This document shows, one piece after another, positions 42,600-51,381 of a stretch of DNA of 64,000 bases. This DNA is from E44-bin88 sp050123275. Its GTDB lineage: Bacteria > Chloroflexota > Dehalococcoidia > Dehalococcoidales > BS750m-G39. The number at the start of each line of letters is the position of its first letter. Position 1 is the stretch's first letter. The stretch is from positions 124,001 through 188,000 of the forward strand of contig JASFHK010000001.1 of NCBI GenBank assembly GCA_050123275.1, given 5' to 3'. Under the pieces are notes generated by a model. The model was given only the letters and a program-made list of their open reading frames with translations. It ran no database searches and was not told the DNA's origin. The position numbers and the translations under genes are program-made.

Positions 42600-43799
42600 A
42601 TGACCGCCGAAATTGAATTTCTTCCCGGGGGCACGGTTAGCTCGCCCCGAGGTTTTTTCGCCGGCGCCACCCGTGCCGGCATAAACGAGAGAGCCAACGA
42701 TAAGCCCGATCTGGCCATTCTCTTTTCCGAGTCGCCCTGCGCGGCGGCGGCGGTCTTTACCAACAGCCGCCTCAAGGCGGCCCCCGTTTTGCTTTCCCAG
42801 AAGAGGCTGGAGCAGCCGGACAAAATCGGGGCGGTGGTGGTCAACAGCGGCTGCGCCAACGCCTATCTCGGCGAGCAGGGGCTTGTCGACGCCGCCGAGA
42901 TGGCGGCGCTGGTCGGCGAGGGCGTGGGCGTCGAGCCCGAAGACGTGCTGGTTTCGAGCACGGGCGTTATCGGCGTGCCTTTACCCATGGAGAAGATAAG
43001 AGCCAGCGTCGAGAAAATCGTCCTCGAAAACGACGGCGGCCACCAGCTGGCCCGGGCCATCATGACCACCGACACCCACCCCAAGGAGGCGGCGGTCAAA
43101 GTCAGGGCCGGTGACATCGAGTTCACCGTCGGCGGCGCCGCCAAGGGCTCGGGCATGATTCACCCCGACCTGGCCACGCTGCTCGGCTTTATCACCACCG
43201 ACGCCGATGTCGATAAAGGCGTCCTGCAAAAAGCCCTCAAGAAAGCGGCGGACGTCTCCTTCAACATGGTCTCGGTGGACGGCGACACCAGCCCCAACGA
43301 CATGATACTGGTAATGGCTAACGGGCTGGCGGGCAAGGTCCCCGCCGATGTTTTCGAACCGGCGCTGGAAAAGCTTTGCATTCACCTGGCCCGGCTCATC
43401 GCCGCCGACGGCGAGGGCGCCACCAAGCTCATCGAGGTCATTGTCAGCGGCGCCGCCAACGCAATCGAAGCCAGAAAGGCGGCGCGGGCGGTAGCCAGCT
43501 CGGCCCTGGTCAAGGCGGCGGTTCATGGCGCCGACCCCAACTGGGGGCGCGTCATGGCGGCGGTGGGGCGGAGCGGGGTCGAGGTCAAAGAGGTCAAGTT
43601 CGACCTCTCTATCGGCGCTATAGCCATGGTCAGGGCGGGTAAAGCCCTGTCTTTTGACGAATCCGCGGTGGTCGAGCTGCTCAAGGATAAAGAGGTGGTC
43701 TTCAACGTCGACCTCAACCTCGGTCCGGGGCAGGCCACCGCCTGGGGTTGCGACCTGTCCCCGGAATATGTCACTATTAATAGTCAGTATATGACATAA
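42600..43799 (+). CDS. argJ: Glutamate N-acetyltransferase / amino-acid acetyltransferase
   Basis: ArgJ makes N-acetylglutamate by transferring acetyl from N-acetylornithine. The 399-residue precursor has the self-cleavage site KGSGMIHPDLATLLGF, cut before Thr193, which becomes the nucleophile. NSGCANAYLGEQG and AAVGRSGVEV are also present, as is the C-terminal NSQYMT. It is probably the bifunctional or recycling form; this cannot be told from sequence. It is followed by argB 12 bases on. Confidence 0.96.
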   Translation: MTAEIEFLPGGTVSSPRGFFAGATRAGINERANDKPDLAILFSESPCAAAAVFTNSRLKAAPVLLSQKRLEQPDKIGAVVVNSGCANAYLGEQGLVDAAEMAALVGEGVGVEPEDVLVSSTGVIGVPLPMEKIRASVEKIVLENDGGHQLARAIMTTDTHPKEAAVKVRAGDIEFTVGGAAKGSGMIHPDLATLLGFITTDADVDKGVLQKALKKAADVSFNMVSVDGDTSPNDMILVMANGLAGKVPADVFEPALEKLCIHLARLIAADGEGATKLIEVIVSGAANAIEARKAARAVASSALVKAAVHGADPNWGRVMAAVGRSGVEVKEVKFDLSIGAIAMVRAGKALSFDESAVVELLKDKEVVFNVDLNLGPGQATAWGCDLSPEYVTINSQYMT

Positions 43800-43811
43800 A
43801 CAGGCACGAAA

Positions 43812-44597
43812 ATGAGCAAGGTAATCGTAATCAAGCTCGGCGGCGCCACCCTGGGTAACCACGACACCACGCTGGAAGACATCGTCTCCCTGCAGCAGCA
43901 GGGCAGGCAGGTGGTCGTCGTCCACGGCGGCGGCAAGACGATAACCAGCTGGCTGGAGCAGCGCGGCGTCGCCACCGAGTTCATCGACGGCGAGCGCGTC
44001 ACCGACGAAGCCACCCTTGAAGTCGTCGTCTCGGTGCTGGCCGGCATCGTCAACAAGGAAATCGTGGCCGACATCAACGCCCTGGGCGGTTTTGCCGTGG
44101 GCATCAGCGGCGTCGACGGCGCTTTTATCCAGGGCAAGGTAAAGCATAAAAAGCTGGGCTACATCGGCGAGGTGGTCAAGGTCAACCCCGCCCCCCTCCG
44201 GGCTTTGCTCGAAGCGGGCTTCGTGCCGGTGGTGGCTCCGGTGAGCTTCAATGCCGGTGAAAAGGAGCCCGGCGAGCGCGGCCTGCTCAACATCAACGCC
44301 GACCTCGTCGCCGGCGAGATCGCCGCCGCTATCGGCGCCGAAAAGCTCATCTTCCTCACCGACGTCACCGGTATCAGCGACGAGCAGGGCAAACTCCTGC
44401 CCGGCTTATCCACCGCCGAGGCCGAGGCGCTGATGGCGGCGGGTACGGCTTCGGGAGGCATGATTCCCAAGGTCAAGGCCTGTCTTAGAGCCTTGTCGGG
44501 CGCGGCCTCGGAGTGTATTATCATAGATGGCAGGCAATCGCACGCCCTGCTCAACGAAATCGAGGGCAAGGGCGGCGGCACTGTCATACGGAAATAA
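43812..44597 (+). CDS. argB: Acetylglutamate kinase
   Basis: ArgB phosphorylates N-acetylglutamate. The 261-residue protein shows VIVIKLGGATLGN, VVVHGGGKTITSWLEQRG, NINADLVAGEIAAAIGAEKLIFLTDVTG and SGGMIPKVKACLRAL, the whole amino-acid-kinase active site. The N-terminal helix that marks arginine-inhibited hexameric forms is absent: it starts right at the first strand, so it may be the arginine-insensitive type. A dispersed repeat follows. Confidence 0.96.
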   Translation: MSKVIVIKLGGATLGNHDTTLEDIVSLQQQGRQVVVVHGGGKTITSWLEQRGVATEFIDGERVTDEATLEVVVSVLAGIVNKEIVADINALGGFAVGISGVDGAFIQGKVKHKKLGYIGEVVKVNPAPLRALLEAGFVPVVAPVSFNAGEKEPGERGLLNINADLVAGEIAAAIGAEKLIFLTDVTGISDEQGKLLPGLSTAEAEALMAAGTASGGMIPKVKACLRALSGAASECIIIDGRQSHALLNEIEGKGGGTVIRK

Positions 44598-44603
44598 ACT
44601 TAC

Positions 44604-44671
44604 TGTCATTCTGAGTCCTGCGGAGCAGGGCGAAGAATATCAAGAGACCCTTCGCTCCGCTCAGGGTGACA
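44604..44671. repeat. Dispersed intergenic hairpin repeat (TGTCATTCTGAG type)
   Basis: The unit starts TGTCATTCTGAG and ends CTCAGGGTGACA, its near complement; inside are CGGAGCAGGGCGAAG and CTTCGCTCCGC. The whole can fold into one long imperfect hairpin. Elements of this sequence occur in many unrelated bacterial genomes between genes. It lies between argB and the argD promoter. Confidence 0.85.
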
Positions 44672-44680
44672 AGTTAGCTA

Positions 44681-44708
44681 TTGCATCGGGCTGACGATGT
44701 TGTATAAT
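44681..44708 (+). promoter_or_regulatory. argD promoter
   Basis: TTGCAT (44681-44686), 16 bases, TATAAT (44703-44708), 29 bases before the argD start. It begins ten bases after the repeat. Confidence 0.7.
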
Positions 44709-44737
44709 AGGGCTTTCTCAAAACAGGAGATAAAGAT

Positions 44738-45925
44738 ATGACCAACTGGCCGGCTATGGAAGCCAAATACATCATGAACGTCACCGAGCGCCTGCCCCTG
44801 ACCATTGTCCGTGGCCAGGGCGCCCGCGCCTGGGACGAAGACGGCAAGGAATACCTTGACTTCGTCGGCGGCTGGGCGGTCAACAGCCTGGGGCACTGCC
44901 ACCCGGCGGTGGTCAAGGCCATCACCGAGCAGGCGCAGTTGCTCATCCATACCTCCAACCAGTTCTACACCGTCCCCCAGCTGCGGCTGGCCCAGCTTCT
45001 GGTCGAGAACAGCTGCCTGGACAAGGTCTTTTTCGGCAACAGCGGCGCCGAGGCTAACGAGGCGGCCATCAAGCTGGCCCGACGCTACGGGCAGCTTAAA
45101 CTGGGCGGCGCCTACGAGATTATCACCACATTAGGCTCTTTCCACGGCCGCACGCTGGCTACGGTGGCGGCCACGGGACAGGAAAAGTTCCAGAAGCCGT
45201 TTCCGCCTCTCCCCACCGGCTTCGTCAACGTGAAGTACAACAGCATCGGCGCCATCAAGTCGGCGACCACCCAGCGCACCTGCGCCGTCATGATTGAGCC
45301 GTTACAGGGTGAAGGCGGGGTCAACCTGCCCGCCGACGGCTATCTGGCCGAGGTGCGCGCCTGGTGCGACCAGAAGGGCATCCTGCTCATCTTGGACGAG
45401 GTCCAGACGGGCATGGGACGGACGGGCAGCCTTTTCGCCTACGAGCAGTACGGCGTTGAACCTGATATAATGACACTGGCCAAGGGACTGGGCAGCGGGG
45501 TGGCTATCGGCGCCATCATGGCCAAGGAGAAGGCGGCGGTTTTCGTCCCCGGCGAGCACGGCTCCACCTTCGGCGGCAACCCGTTGGCCTGCGCCGCGGG
45601 CTACGCCACGCTCAAGTTCGTCATCGGTAACGATATACCGGGCCGGGCCGGTGCGGTGGGCGACTACCTGCTAAAAAAGCTGGCCGAATTGAAGCGGAAA
45701 CACCCTCTGATTACCGGAATCCGCGGCAAGGGGCTGCTGGTGGCGGTGGAGCTCGATAAAGATGTCGCCGCGACGCTGACGGTGGACTGCCTGAAGAAAG
45801 GCTTACTGGTCAACCAGCTTAAAGCCAACACCATCCGCTTCATGCCGCCCCTCATTATCGGCAACGAAGAAGTCGACGAGGCGCTGGGTATTTTCGAGGG
45901 CGTCCTCGCCGCGCTGGATAACTAA
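44738..45925 (+). CDS. argD: Acetylornithine aminotransferase
   Basis: This PLP enzyme converts N-acetylglutamate semialdehyde to N-acetylornithine. The 395-residue protein has FFGNSGAEANEAAIKLAR, GSFHGRT, ILDEVQTGMGRTG, and the PLP lysine in TLAKGLGSG (Lys249), then HGSTFGGNPLACAAG. The ribosome-binding site is ACAGGAGATAAAGAT. Related class III transaminases can look alike; its place among arg genes decides the call. Confidence 0.95.
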   Translation: MTNWPAMEAKYIMNVTERLPLTIVRGQGARAWDEDGKEYLDFVGGWAVNSLGHCHPAVVKAITEQAQLLIHTSNQFYTVPQLRLAQLLVENSCLDKVFFGNSGAEANEAAIKLARRYGQLKLGGAYEIITTLGSFHGRTLATVAATGQEKFQKPFPPLPTGFVNVKYNSIGAIKSATTQRTCAVMIEPLQGEGGVNLPADGYLAEVRAWCDQKGILLILDEVQTGMGRTGSLFAYEQYGVEPDIMTLAKGLGSGVAIGAIMAKEKAAVFVPGEHGSTFGGNPLACAAGYATLKFVIGNDIPGRAGAVGDYLLKKLAELKRKHPLITGIRGKGLLVAVELDKDVAATLTVDCLKKGLLVNQLKANTIRFMPPLIIGNEEVDEALGIFEGVLAALDN

Positions 45926-45942
45926 AAAAATTAGGGTTTACC

Positions 45943-46170
45943 TTGAGGAAGCTTTACTGGCTGGGTATAGCCCTGGGCCTGGTAGCGGTGCTGGTGGTCA
46001 TTATGGCAGTGATAATCGCTAGTTATGTTGATGGCGGCGTAACCTCCGAAATCGGCACCGAGCCCCACATCGTAGTCGCCCCGGGGCACGACTACTGGTG
46101 GCAGTACCCCGAGGTTCGCTCTCAAATAACGCAGTTTCTGAGAGCCAACTTCGCCCCGGAGAATAACTGA
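45943..46170 (+). CDS. 75-residue single-span membrane protein between argD and argG
   Basis: The protein has one TM segment (LGIALGLVAVLVVIMAVIIASYV, about residues 7-29) and a short exposed tail with PGHDYWWQYPEVRSQ. The start is TTG at 45943 with a poor ribosome-binding site, so the start is uncertain. It lies in line with the arginine genes, 17 bases after argD and 21 before argG. No family recognised. Confidence 0.65.
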   Translation: MRKLYWLGIALGLVAVLVVIMAVIIASYVDGGVTSEIGTEPHIVVAPGHDYWWQYPEVRSQITQFLRANFAPENN

Positions 46171-46191
46171 CTAGAATAACGGAGGTGAGGA

Positions 46192-47400
46192 GTGGCTGAA
46201 AAAGTAGTGCTCGCCTATAGCGGCGGCGTGGATACATCGGTAGCCATCAAGTGGCTGCAGGAAAAGTACAACGTGGACGTGATTGCCTTCAGCGTGGATG
46301 TCGGCAACGAGCCCGACTTCCCCGCTATCAAGGAAAAGGCGCTCAAGATGGGGGCCATTAAGGCGGTGGTCTTCGACGCCAAAAAGGAGTTTATCGAGGA
46401 CTTCGTTTTCCCCGCCCTCAAGGCTAACGCCATGTACGAGGGCTATTACCCCCTGGCGACGGCCCTGGCCCGCCCCCTGATGGGACAACTGCTGGTGGAA
46501 ACGGCGCTAAAAGAAGGCGCTAAGGCGGTGGCTCACGGCTGCACGGGCAAGGGCAACGACCAGGTACGTTTCGACGTCAGCGTGGCCGGGCTGGCCCCGG
46601 AGCTTAAGATAATGGCTCCCGCCCGCGACTGGGAGATGACCCGCGACGAGACCATCGACTACGCCAAGCGCCACGGCATCCCCCTGCCCGTTACCGCCGA
46701 AAGCCCCTATTCCATAGACCAGAACCTCTGGGGGCGCAGCATCGAGTGCGGCGTCATGGAAGACCCCTGGGCCGAGCCCCCCGACGACGTCTTTATCTGG
46801 GTCAAGCCCATCGGCCAGACCCCGGATAAGGCCGAGTACGTCGAAATCGAGTTCAAGCAGGGCGTGCCCGTGGCCGTCAACGGCAAGAAGATGGACGGCA
46901 TCTCTTTAGTCCAACTGGTCAACGACATCGCCGGCAAGCACGGCGTGGGCAGAATCGACCATATCGAGGACAGGGTGGTCGGCATCAAGTCCCGCGAGGT
47001 CTACGAAGCCCCCGCCGCCCTGCTTCTCATCCAGGCGCACAAGGCCCTGGAGTCGCTTTGCCTGTCCCGGGAGCAGTTACGCTTCAAGGAGCTAGTCTCC
47101 GCCGAGTACGCCGACCTGGTTTACGACGGCCTCTGGTTTACCGGCTACCGCGAAAACCTGACAGCCTATATTGAATCCTCCCAGCGCTACGTCACCGGCA
47201 TGGTCCGGGTGAAATTGCATAAAGGCAGTTGCGAGGTGGTGGGGCGTAAGTCGCCCTACGCGCTCTACATCCACGAGCTGGCTACCTACGACCAGGGTGA
47301 CGTTTTCGACCAGAGCGCCTCCGCCGGTTTTATTCACCTCTGGGGGCTGCCCGCCCGCATACAGGCGCGGGTGCAGGGCAAAAAAACAAAGGAAGGCTAA
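46192..47400 (+). CDS. argG: Argininosuccinate synthase
   Basis: ArgG joins citrulline and aspartate using ATP. The 402-residue protein has the PP-loop AYSGGVDTSVA (residues 8-18), AHGCTGKGNDQVRFD, and SPYSIDQNLWGRSIECG. The start is GTG after GGAGGTGAGGA. It is immediately followed by argH. Length is normal. Confidence 0.97.
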   Translation: MAEKVVLAYSGGVDTSVAIKWLQEKYNVDVIAFSVDVGNEPDFPAIKEKALKMGAIKAVVFDAKKEFIEDFVFPALKANAMYEGYYPLATALARPLMGQLLVETALKEGAKAVAHGCTGKGNDQVRFDVSVAGLAPELKIMAPARDWEMTRDETIDYAKRHGIPLPVTAESPYSIDQNLWGRSIECGVMEDPWAEPPDDVFIWVKPIGQTPDKAEYVEIEFKQGVPVAVNGKKMDGISLVQLVNDIAGKHGVGRIDHIEDRVVGIKSREVYEAPAALLLIQAHKALESLCLSREQLRFKELVSAEYADLVYDGLWFTGYRENLTAYIESSQRYVTGMVRVKLHKGSCEVVGRKSPYALYIHELATYDQGDVFDQSASAGFIHLWGLPARIQARVQGKKTKEG

Positions 47401-47401
47401 G

Positions 47402-48781
47402 ATGAGCCAAATAAGGGGTCGCTTTAAGAAACAGGCGGACAAAATGGTGGACGCCTATACCACCTCCATTCCCTACGACTGGCGTCTCTATCCCTATGAC
47501 ATCGCCGGCAGCATCGCCCACGCTCACATGCTGGCCAGGCAGGGCATTATCGCCGACAAGGACGCTGAGACCATCGTCAACGGCCTGACGGCGATTCAGC
47601 GCGAGATAGAGGGCGGCGAGTTCCAGTTCAAGGTGGAACTGGAAGACATTCACATGAACATCGAGGCCCGCCTCATCGAGCTGGTGGGGGAGGTGGGGGG
47701 CAAGCTCCACACCGCCCGTTCCCGCAACGACCAGGTGGCTTTAGACCTGCGCCTCTTCTGCCGCGACGCTATCGATTCCACCCTGTCCCAGGTAGAAAAG
47801 CTGCAGCGGACGCTTATCGCCCTGGCCGAGGCTAACAAAAAAGTGGTCGTCCCCGGCTACACCCACCTGCAGACGGCGCAGCCCGTGCTGCTGGCGCACC
47901 ACCTCCTGGCCTATTTCGAGATGCTCAAGCGCGATAGCTCCCGCTTCGGCGATTGCCTCCAGCGCACCGACGTCATGCCGCTGGGCAGCGGCGCCCTGGC
48001 CGGCGTCGCCCACGACATCGACCGCGCCTTCGTGGCTAAAGAGCTGGACTTCGCCGGAATCAGCGCCAACAGCCTTGACGCCGTCTCCGATAGGGACTTC
48101 GTCATCGAATACCTGGCGGCGGCCTCTGTCTGTATGATGCACTTATCCAGGCTGGCCGAGGAGATGATTATCTGGTCTTCCGCCGAGTTCGCCTTCATCG
48201 AGCTGGACGAGGCTTACGCCACCGGCTCCAGCATCATGCCCCAGAAAAAGAACCCCGACGTCGCCGAGCTGGCGCGGGGCAAGACGGGCCGGGTCTACGG
48301 CGACCTGATGGCGCTGCTGACCACGATGAAGGCGCTGCCGCTGGCCTATAACCGCGATTTACAGGAAGACAAGGAAGCCCTCTTCGACGGCGTGGAAACG
48401 CTGCTCTCCACTCTCGAAGTTTTCACCGGCATGCTCAAGACCCTTAAAATAAACGAGGCCAACGCCCGAAAGTCGCTGGAAAAGGGCTATATTCTGGCCA
48501 CCGACCTGGCCGACTACCTGGTCAAAAAGGGCCGGGCTTTTCGCGTCGCCCACGAGATAGTGGGCAACCTGGTGAGCTACGCCGTCGAAAAGGACAAGCC
48601 GCTGGCCGAGCTGACCCTGGCCGAATACAAGCAGTTCTGCGCCCTCTTCGAGGACGACGTTTTCGAAATAACAATAGAGTCCTCTCTGGCCGCCCGCGAC
48701 GTTCCCGGCGGCACCGCCCCCAGACAGGTGGGAAAAGCGTTATCTGCCGCCAAGAAATCACTGGGGGCCAAGAGTGGCTAG
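47402..48781 (+). CDS. argH: Argininosuccinate lyase
   Basis: ArgH splits argininosuccinate into arginine and fumarate. Read from the ATG at 47402, one base after the argG stop, the protein has 459 residues and starts MSQIRGRFKK. An in-frame codon at 47297 would extend it into argG and is rejected. Motifs: DIHMNIEARL, TARSRNDQVALD, GYTHLQTAQP, and the signature GSSIMPQKKNPD (around 277-288) holding the catalytic Ser. Confidence 0.96.
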   Translation: MSQIRGRFKKQADKMVDAYTTSIPYDWRLYPYDIAGSIAHAHMLARQGIIADKDAETIVNGLTAIQREIEGGEFQFKVELEDIHMNIEARLIELVGEVGGKLHTARSRNDQVALDLRLFCRDAIDSTLSQVEKLQRTLIALAEANKKVVVPGYTHLQTAQPVLLAHHLLAYFEMLKRDSSRFGDCLQRTDVMPLGSGALAGVAHDIDRAFVAKELDFAGISANSLDAVSDRDFVIEYLAAASVCMMHLSRLAEEMIIWSSAEFAFIELDEAYATGSSIMPQKKNPDVAELARGKTGRVYGDLMALLTTMKALPLAYNRDLQEDKEALFDGVETLLSTLEVFTGMLKTLKINEANARKSLEKGYILATDLADYLVKKGRAFRVAHEIVGNLVSYAVEKDKPLAELTLAEYKQFCALFEDDVFEITIESSLAARDVPGGTAPRQVGKALSAAKKSLGAKSG

Positions 48782-49439
48782 TCCCGGCATAAAGCTGGCC
48801 CCCTCCATTCTCTCCGCCGACTTCGCCCGCCTGGGCGAGCAGGTCGCCGAAGCCACCGGGGCCGGCGCCGACTACATCCACGTTGATGTCATGGACGGGC
48901 AGTTCGTGCCCCCCATCACCATCGGCGCGCCGGTGGTGGCGGCCATCCGCAACTGGACGAAATTACCTCTGGACGTCCACCTCATGATTAAAGACCCGGA
49001 AAATCAGATTCAACAGTTCGCCGAGGCCGGCGCCGACATCATCACCGTCCACATCGAGGCCTGCCCCGACGCGGCCGGGCTGGTGGCAAAGATTAAAAAG
49101 CTGGGGGTAAAGGCGGGCGTCTCGCTCAACCCGGAGACGCCTTTAAGCGCCATAAGCGGAATACTGCCCGAATTGGACCTGGCGCTGGTGATGACGGTCA
49201 ATCCCGGCTACGGGGGGCAACCCTTCATCGAATCCACTCTGGAAAAGATAGCGCAACTGCGCTCCGAGCTGGATACAAAAGGTCTGGCTGCCGAACTGGA
49301 GGTGGACGGGGGCATCAACGCCCGAACGGCGCCGAAGGTGATTAAAGCGGGGGCGAGGGTGCTGGTGGCGGGGGCGGCGGTATTCGCCTCGGGGCGGACG
49401 GTTAAGGAGTCTCTGGCTGCGCTTCGGCCTTCGTCTTAG
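48774..49439 (+). CDS. rpe: Ribulose-phosphate 3-epimerase
   Basis: Rpe interconverts ribulose-5-P and xylulose-5-P. The 221-residue TIM barrel has LAPSILSADFARLG, HVDVMDGQFVP with metal-binding His/Asp, DVHLMI, MTVNPGYGGQ and EVDGGIN. The GTG start overlaps argH by eight bases. The 3' end overlaps the convergent L28 gene by 38 bases, an unusually long overlap of two essential genes. Confidence 0.96.
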   Translation: MASPGIKLAPSILSADFARLGEQVAEATGAGADYIHVDVMDGQFVPPITIGAPVVAAIRNWTKLPLDVHLMIKDPENQIQQFAEAGADIITVHIEACPDAAGLVAKIKKLGVKAGVSLNPETPLSAISGILPELDLALVMTVNPGYGGQPFIESTLEKIAQLRSELDTKGLAAELEVDGGINARTAPKVIKAGARVLVAGAAVFASGRTVKESLAALRPSS

Positions 49440-49614
49440 CCAGCTTGTGCTGGGTGCGCAGGCAGCGCGTGCAGAGGTTCATCTTCTTCTTTTTGCCGTC
49501 AACGGTTAAGGTAACCGGGTGAATGTTGGGCGTCCACTGCCGGTTGGTGTGGCGTTTGGAATGGCTTATGTTATGGCCGAACATCGGCGTTTTGCCGCAG
49601 ATATCGCACTTCAA
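49402..49614 (-). CDS. rpmB: 50S ribosomal protein L28
   Basis: The 70-residue basic protein starts MKCDICGKTPMFGHNISHSKR. It has two CxxC pairs (CDIC, CTRC), so it is the zinc-containing (C+) form. Length is typical. The last ~12 residues (KTKAEAQPETP) are encoded within the end of rpe on the other strand, suggesting the tail grew into rpe. Ribosome-binding site on - strand: AAAGGAGAAACACGCCTTGA. Confidence 0.95.
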   Translation of the reverse strand: MKCDICGKTPMFGHNISHSKRHTNRQWTPNIHPVTLTVDGKKKKMNLCTRCLRTQHKLAKTKAEAQPETP

Positions 49615-49734
49615 GGCGTGTTTCTCCTTTGACTATTGCCCCGATTTAGGGTAGAATTTCGCAGTAAATCGCAATACAATATACTATCACAGCCAGGTAA
49701 TTCTGGCAAGGACGGAGAAAGGGACTTTTAAGAG

Positions 49735-51369
49735 ATGACGCCAACCAAGTCCATCAACGGGCGGGACCTCAAGGAAATGTTCTCCGCCGCTGCGAGCTGG
49801 CTGGAAAAAAGCTCCGCCGACATAGACGCCCTTAACGTTTTCCCCGTGCCCGACGGCGACACCGGCACCAACATGCTGCTTACCATGCGCTCTACCGTCG
49901 AAGAGTCGCAGATAGCGACCGACTCCAGCGTTTCCGGCGTGGCCAAGGCGATGGCCAAGGGCGCGCTGGTGGGGGCGAGGGGCAACAGCGGCGTAATTCT
50001 TTCCCAGATTTTCAGCGGCCTGTCCCAGTCGCTGGACGGCAAAGATTCCATCACCGGCAAGGAGCTGGCCGAAGCCCTGGCCAAGGCTTCCTCGGTGGCT
50101 TACGCCGGTTTGAGCAACCCCGTGGAGGGCACCATTCTCACCGTGATGCGGGAGGCGGCGGAGGCCGCCCAGTCGCACGCCGACACCGTCAGCGACGACG
50201 CCGTCTCGGTGGTGGAGGCGGCGGCCAACGCCGCCAAGGAATCGGTGGCCAGGACGCCCACCCTCCTCCCCGTTCTCATGGAGGCGGGCGTGGTCGACGC
50301 CGGCGGGCAGGGGCTTTACACCATACTGGAGGGCGTTCTCCACTACCTCAAGGGCGAGGTGGAACAGCTGAAATTGCGCCGCCCCTGGATGGTGGCCAGC
50401 AGCGTTCCTCTCACCGCCAAGGTCCCCCAGACGACCGGCGTGGACGAGGTCCCCTACGGCTATTGCACCAACTTCGTCATCCAGGGCGACGGGCTGGAGC
50501 CCGAAAAGCTGCGCAAGCGGCTGGAAAAGCGGGGGCAATCGGTCATCGTCGTCGGCGATAAATCCGCGGTCAGGGTGCATATTCATACCCTCGACCCCGG
50601 CGACATCATCAGCTACGTCGTCCCCCTGGGCACGCTGCACGAGATAAACATCCGCAATATGGACGAGCAGTACCGCGACTTCATCGAGATGCAAAAAGAT
50701 AGGATGCCCGTCGTCGAGGTGGCCATCGTCACCGTGGTCGTCGGCGACGGTCTGGCTAACGTTTTCACCAGTCTGGGCGCCACCTTTATCGTCCCCGGCG
50801 GCCAGACGATGAACCCCAGCACCAAAGACCTGCTCCAGGCCGTCGAGGCGGTGTCCTCGGAAAAGGTCATCATCCTGCCCAACAACAAGAACATCGTGCT
50901 CACCGCGGGGCAGGTGCAATCGCTTACCGAAAAAACCGTCGTCGTCGTTCCCACCACCACCATTCCCCAAGGGGTGGCGGCGCTGCTGGCTTTCGACTAC
51001 GAAGCCGACATGGATACCAACGCCCAGAACATGGAAAAGGCGCGGGAGGTGGTAAAGTCCGTCGAGGTGACGCGGGCGGTGCGCTCGACGACGCTGGGCG
51101 GGCTGGAAATCAAGAAGAAACAGGCCATCGGCTTTCTCGACGGCGACCTGGTAGCGGTGGGCAACAACCCCGACGATGTCGTCCAGGAAGCGCTGTCCAA
51201 GGCCGAACTGGACAAGGCCGAGGTCATCACCATCTATTTCGGTGACGACACCACCTCGGAAGAAGCGGAAGCGGTCGGCGACGCCCTCGACAAAAAGCAC
51301 TCCCATCTTCAGGTGGAGGTAGTCCAGGGCGGCCAGCCTCACTATAACTATATTGTCTCCGTGGAATAA
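49735..51369 (+). CDS. DAK2/DegV-associated kinase (YloV/FakA-like)
   Basis: The 544-residue protein has an N-terminal DAK2 (DhaL) domain with the Mg-ATP motif PDGDTGTNM (39-47) and GARGNSGVILSQIFSG. A middle domain and a C-terminal domain (VTIYFGDDTT to PHYNYIVSVE) follow, as in FakA of Gram-positives. FakA phosphorylates fatty acids bound to FakB (DegV) proteins. Three DegV genes follow immediately, supporting that role. Confidence 0.93.
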   Translation: MTPTKSINGRDLKEMFSAAASWLEKSSADIDALNVFPVPDGDTGTNMLLTMRSTVEESQIATDSSVSGVAKAMAKGALVGARGNSGVILSQIFSGLSQSLDGKDSITGKELAEALAKASSVAYAGLSNPVEGTILTVMREAAEAAQSHADTVSDDAVSVVEAAANAAKESVARTPTLLPVLMEAGVVDAGGQGLYTILEGVLHYLKGEVEQLKLRRPWMVASSVPLTAKVPQTTGVDEVPYGYCTNFVIQGDGLEPEKLRKRLEKRGQSVIVVGDKSAVRVHIHTLDPGDIISYVVPLGTLHEINIRNMDEQYRDFIEMQKDRMPVVEVAIVTVVVGDGLANVFTSLGATFIVPGGQTMNPSTKDLLQAVEAVSSEKVIILPNNKNIVLTAGQVQSLTEKTVVVVPTTTIPQGVAALLAFDYEADMDTNAQNMEKAREVVKSVEVTRAVRSTTLGGLEIKKKQAIGFLDGDLVAVGNNPDDVVQEALSKAELDKAEVITIYFGDDTTSEEAEAVGDALDKKHSHLQVEVVQGGQPHYNYIVSVE

Positions 51370-51381
51370 AGGGAGAGTTAG

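Noticed and set aside
42981..44147. 388-residue frame opposite argJ/argB
   Set aside because: Antisense shadow crossing two real genes, no ribosome-binding site or domain.
47297..47401. N-terminal extension of argH
   Set aside because: Lies within argG in another frame and lacks a ribosome-binding site; ATG 47402 gives the normal N-terminus.
49687..51342. 551-residue open frame on the - strand
   Set aside because: It is antisense to the FakA-like gene, has Gly/His/Arg-rich low-complexity sequence with no motif, and is a by-product of high GC.
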